This document shows, one piece after another, positions 61,701 to 64,000 of a DNA stretch of 64,000 nucleotides (position 1 is its first letter; each line of letters begins with the position of its first letter). Source of the DNA: Camelimonas abortus (lineage in GTDB: Bacteria; Pseudomonadota; Alphaproteobacteria; Rhizobiales; Beijerinckiaceae); the NCBI RefSeq assembly GCF_042647165.1, contig NZ_JBHRUV010000018.1, one strand, 5' to 3'. A program made the position numbers and the translations under genes. The notes below the pieces were generated by a model. The model ran no database searches, was not told the DNA's origin, and was given only the letters and a program-made list of their open reading frames with translations.

Positions 61701-62333
61701 GAACGCGCCCACGGCGAGAAAGGCGGCCAGCTTCACCACCGACTCCACGGCGATGGCCGCCACCAGCCCCTCCTGGTGCTCGGTGGCGTCCACCTTGCGG
61801 GCGCCAAAGGCGATGGCGAACAGCGCCAGCACCGCGGCGGTGATGGCGCTGGTCCACGGCGTCCAGGCGCCGTCGCCCTGGCCGGCGGCGTGCAGGAACA
61901 CGGTCAGCGACGCCGACACCGCCTTCAGCTGCAGCGCCATGTAGGGCGCGACGCCGGTGATGGCGATCAGCGCCACGATCACCGCCACTTTCTGGCTCTT
62001 GCCGTAGCGGGCGGCGACGAAGTCGGCGACGGAGGTGAGGTTCTGCGCCCGCGCCAGGGCGATGATCCGCATCACCAGCGGCGCGCCGAAGATCAGCGCC
62101 AGCGCCGGGCCCACATAGATCATGAGGAAGTCGAGCCCGGAGCGGGCGGCGTAGCCCACCGAGCCGTAAAACGTCCACGAGCTGCAGTAGACCGCCACCG
62201 TCAGCGGATAGACCAGCAGCCGGGCGCGGCCGTCCAGCCAGTTGCGCCGGCGCCGGCCGAACGTCCATGCGACGCCGAACAGGAACGTGAGATAAAGCAG
62301 AGCGGTCGCAACGACCATCCAGCTGTCAGGCAT
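58797..62333 (-). CDS. Symporter-fused hybrid sensor histidine kinase/response regulator
   Basis: A 1178-residue protein. Residues 1-570 form a sodium/solute-symporter (SLC5)-like module with about 12-13 membrane segments (VYCSSWTFYGSVGYAARSGL, NLTSVADFVAARYGKSQKVA). A PAS-like part follows near 700 (HAQQGITILDREMRILAWNK), a coiled coil, the H-box FLAAASHDILQPLNAARLYA with His813, and the ATPase (LLQNLISNAIKYTPSGKV, VADTGLGIPES). A C-terminal receiver has Asp1095 in VIIADYHLDESDG. CbrA-like kinases of this design couple solute sensing to gene control. The nearest free partner is the NarL-type regulator at 41152. Confidence 0.92.
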   Translation of the reverse strand: MPDSWMVVATALLYLTFLFGVAWTFGRRRRNWLDGRARLLVYPLTVAVYCSSWTFYGSVGYAARSGLDFLMIYVGPALALIFGAPLVMRIIALARAQNLTSVADFVAARYGKSQKVAVIVALIAITGVAPYMALQLKAVSASLTVFLHAAGQGDGAWTPWTSAITAAVLALFAIAFGARKVDATEHQEGLVAAIAVESVVKLAAFLAVGAFIVYGIFGGMADIVGRAGDGGQDFFARTSGPTTLGALALLSACAALLLPRQFHMIVVENRRRDDAPRMAWMFSGYLALINLFVIPVALAGLATLPPDTDRDMMLLQLPLQHGAGWMALVAFVGGLSAATAMIIVDSVALAIMISNDLVMPLVLRWRSARAARGYRIRTDMAPVVLGIRRCSIMLAMALAYLYNAHAGEAALVSTGLLSFAAIAQIAPAFFGGMAWRRGTALGAAAGLAAGWLAWAWMLLLPAIADPASLREPFLTGPFGAHVINPALLTGAAPGDITPGVLWSLGLNIVCYVLFSLLRPASAIERLQAHAFLAPEPGMSQSPVPMRGIASFDDLYRAVARYLGEERARAAFDSFSATRSAPACGPAPADIQTIRFAEHLLSSVMGAASSRLMLSLLNSREKLSSRDAMELLDDASAAIQYNRDVLQNALDHAQQGITILDREMRILAWNKAFVDLYDLPPDLVRVGVGLDAVVTFNARRGAYGPGNVDDLVAERLASLLSDGPPQRVKLYPGKSVIEIRSNKLPGGGYVITYTEVTREVEAEEALEAAYATLEKRVEERTQELMRLNEALTRAKAEAEEANQSKTRFLAAASHDILQPLNAARLYAAALTERMKPADEDRQTIESIVSSLDAVEEILTALLDISRLDAGQMRAEFTIFPIGPLLEQLQREFAPMATQKGLKLRVLPCSLHVRSDRRLLRRLLQNLISNAIKYTPSGKVLVGCRRRGDRLRIEVADTGLGIPESKQRLIFREFQRLDQGMREARGLGLGLSIVERIAHVLNHKVSLSSKPGRGSVFAVTVAIREPLPQAESRVAPAASTPLTGLRVLAIDNEPAILDGMQMLLEGWGCDVVTGRSLEEANRALGARRFTPDVIIADYHLDESDGLEAITRLRWRLGPEVYALLLTADRSPEVRAAAQEKNAHVLHKPLKPAALRALLTQWRARLAATETLQRASLDDDA

Positions 62334-62594
62334 GGAGCGTCCGTTCTCCGGCGTCGCCGCCCCCCGCGCGGCCGGGCGGAGCATACGACAGCCCGCGCCC
62401 CGCCGCCATGGCCGCGGCGCGCCGCCCGGGCGGAACGGCTCCCGGATTTTTCATGTTCCGTCGACCGCGTTCATGGTTGTGTATGCCACGGACGCCGGTT
62501 TCGGGCTAAGCATGACGCGTGATGCGCGGCGCGCCCCGACCGTTCCGGTTACCCGCCGCGCCGGCGTTTCCCTGCAACGACCGAGGAGCATCGC

Positions 62595-63008
62595 ATGCTG
62601 ACTGAGTTCAAGAAGTTCGCCATGCGCGGCAATGTCGTCGATCTCGCCATCGGCGTGATCATCGGCGCCGCTTTCGGCAATATCGTCAATTCGCTGGTGG
62701 CGGACGTGTTCATGCCGGTGATCGGCTGGATCACCGGCGGCCTCGATTTCTCCAACTATTTCATCCCGCTGGGCAAGGACGTCACCGCGCTGTCCTATGA
62801 GGAAGCCAGGAAGCAGGGCGCCGTCATCGGCTATGGCCGCTTCATCACCCTTGCGGTGAATTTCCTCATCGTCGCCTGGGTGCTGTTCCTGTTCGTGCGC
62901 CTCATCAACCGCCTGCGCGCCAGGGAGGAGGAAAAGGCCGAGACGCCGGCGGACGTGCAGCTGCTCACCGAGATCCGCGACCTGCTCAGGCAGCAGAAGG
63001 GCGCCTGA
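62595..63008 (+). CDS. mscL: Large-conductance mechanosensitive channel MscL
   Basis: A 137-residue protein with the canonical N-terminus (MLTEFKKFAMRGNVVDLAIG VIIGAAFGNI split by family TM1), periplasmic loop, TM2 (FLIVAWVLFLFVRLINRL) and C-terminal helix (PADVQLLTEIRDLLRQQ). It forms a homopentameric emergency valve in the inner membrane under hypo-osmotic stress. Normal length; ccgaggagcatcgc precedes the ATG. Confidence 0.97.
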   Translation: MLTEFKKFAMRGNVVDLAIGVIIGAAFGNIVNSLVADVFMPVIGWITGGLDFSNYFIPLGKDVTALSYEEARKQGAVIGYGRFITLAVNFLIVAWVLFLFVRLINRLRAREEEKAETPADVQLLTEIRDLLRQQKGA

Positions 63009-63356
63009 GCGCTCCCCGCCCGCCATTCCGCCCGCAGCAGGCGGCCTTCCGGCGCCGCGCCCCCGGCGCCGGGCCCGGGCGTCGTCGCGGACGGGAGGGC
63101 GGCGCGCCTTTACCTCTCGGGCGCAAATGTGGCGTCGCGCCCCGCCGCCGCGGGCGGGAGGCGGCCGGCGCGGCGGCCATGGCTCTGGGCGCGCTGGTGA
63201 ATTTCGCCGCGTTCACCATGTTCTCGCCTTTGGTCGCCTGAACGGAAATTGCCCGCCGCCTTGCGAATTTGCGCCGAAAATTCCGGATGAGATGCAACCA
63301 ATCGTCAGGGGCGACGTTCCCCTACGGTAATGATGGCGCTCACCGGAGGTTTCGCC

Positions 63357-63671
63357 ATGAGAGTGCACGCACTGCTGGGAGCTTTCGCCGGCATCGCCCT
63401 GTTCGCCACCGGCGCGGCGGCCCTGCCGGGCGCGACCACGCCCGGCGCGGCTGGCGCCAGGAGCCTGGCGCAGCAGCATGACCTGCTCACCGAAGTCGCG
63501 CAGGGCTGCGGTCCTGGCGGCTACCGCACGCGAGGCGGACGCTGCGTCTATCACCGGCCGCCGCCGCCGCGTTACCGGCACGGCCACTATCACCGCCACC
63601 GCTGGGGTCCGCCGCCGCGCCACTGCGTGGTGCGTCACACCCCGCACGGACCGCGGCGCGTCTGCCGCTGA
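63357..63671 (+). CDS. GCG_CRPN-type small secreted protein
   Basis: A 104-residue precursor with a signal peptide (MRVHALLGAFAGIALFATGA, cleavage after AAA). QGCGPGGYRTRGGRC is the GCG_CRPN signature, followed by a His/Arg/Pro/Tyr-rich tail (PPPRYRHGHYHRHRWG) and CVVRHTPHGPRRVCR. The histidine cluster could bind metal. Function unknown; such proteins are common in Hyphomicrobiales. An accggaggt site fixes the start. Confidence 0.82.
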   Translation: MRVHALLGAFAGIALFATGAAALPGATTPGAAGARSLAQQHDLLTEVAQGCGPGGYRTRGGRCVYHRPPPPRYRHGHYHRHRWGPPPRHCVVRHTPHGPRRVCR

Positions 63672-63819
63672 GCCCTCCGCACGCTCCTGGCCGGCTCATC
63701 CCGGCCGGCGCGAGGGAAAGGCGTCAGGGAAATTTCTTAACCCGGGGACGCTTTTGTTCGTCCCCCCAATCTGGAGCGCGGCGCGGCGGATCGGCCGGCC
63801 GGCGCAGGAGAGAATGCCA

Positions 63820-64000
63820 ATGACGGAAGTTCACGTGAGGCGCGCGCCGCGCGGCGCGCTCGGTCTGGGAGTCGCCGCCCTGTTCGCCGGCGCGCTGTTT
63901 GCGGGCGGCGCGGCCGCCGCGCCGGCGGCCGGCGCTCTCGGCGCCGGGGTCGGCCATGGCGATCCGGCCATTTCGCTACCGGCCGGCGGCTGCGGCGCCT
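63820..64000 (+). CDS. Second GCG_CRPN-like secreted protein (3' partial)
   Basis: The frame starts MTEVHVRRAPRGALGLGVAA and continues through a hydrophobic signal (LFAGALFAGGAAAAPAAG) to LPAGGCGA at the window end, where the GCG signature begins. It is a likely paralogue of the preceding gene. caggag lies nine bases upstream; an ATG six bases earlier is an alternative start. The remainder lies outside the window. Confidence 0.65.
   Translation, partial: MTEVHVRRAPRGALGLGVAALFAGALFAGGAAAAPAAGALGAGVGHGDPAISLPAGGCGA

Overview
The window is very GC-rich and densely packed with genes, and its gene families point to an alphaproteobacterium, probably Hyphomicrobiales (Rhizobiales). Indicators are a DUF1236 protein, GCG_CRPN secreted proteins, a DUF6460 membrane protein, an HWE-type histidine kinase, a FixK/FNR-type box, a CHCC zinc-finger protein and the order guaB - MAPEG - RsmB-like - guaA. 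No rRNA is present, so I do not name a genus. Most of the window is ordinary core chromosome. Accessory material is confined to one clear integrated element (about 23.5-33.2 kb), a decayed IS3 patch beside tRNA-Gln (10.8-11.9 kb) and a one-gene islet beside tRNA-Gly (47.8-49.2 kb).

Layout. 0-2.5 kb: two membrane proteins with degenerate GGDEF domains, the first cut by the window edge. 2.6-9.5 kb: sfsA, a CinA-type molybdopterin-binding protein, a CaiB/BaiF CoA-transferase, tRNA-Leu(UAA), an FAD monooxygenase, a CHCC zinc-finger protein, a PAP2 phosphatase, a DUF1236 protein and a small coiled-coil protein. 9.9-10.5 kb: a universal stress protein preceded by an FNR/FixK box and 14-bp tandem repeats. 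10.8-12 kb: IS3 remnants and tRNA-Gln(CUG). 12.7-18 kb: a lipoprotein, an alpha/beta hydrolase, Ppx/GppA, RlmE and a DHA2 transporter. 18.6-23.5 kb: guaB, MAPEG, an RsmB-like methyltransferase and guaA.

The integrated element lies between two imperfect ~88-bp direct repeats of the guaA 3' end plus its terminator. It carries a tyrosine integrase, a divergent HTH regulator with a palindromic operator, an AlpA-like regulator translationally coupled to a plasmid-type RepA, five 21-bp iterons with an AT-rich element and an exact DnaA box (a complete-looking iteron origin), a TraJ/MobC-like relaxosome protein, VapBC, and a compact operon of D12-class DNA methyltransferase, SacI-like restriction endonuclease and AlkA-family DNA glycosylase. 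This cargo has distinctly lower GC than the host. I read it as a plasmid-derived integrative, possibly mobilizable, element carrying a restriction-modification system with a co-transcribed base-excision glycosylase.

Downstream: ybaK, a DUF6790 membrane protein, a PAS-HWE histidine kinase, a tctCBA tricarboxylate-transport operon, a PhnA-like protein, a Gdx/SugE-type SMR exporter with a possible guanidine-II element, a NarL-type response regulator, DUF6460, pyrD, dCTP deaminase, a GntR regulator, a TerC-CBS-CorC protein behind a long leader with an attenuator-like hairpin, tRNA-Gly(CCC), a PD-(D/E)XK/DUF4268 protein, a SEL1-repeat protein, a MerR regulator followed by a fatty-acid beta-oxidation set (acyl-CoA dehydrogenase, thiolase, FadB-like multienzyme), a solute-symporter-fused hybrid histidine kinase, mscL and two GCG_CRPN proteins, the last cut by the window end.
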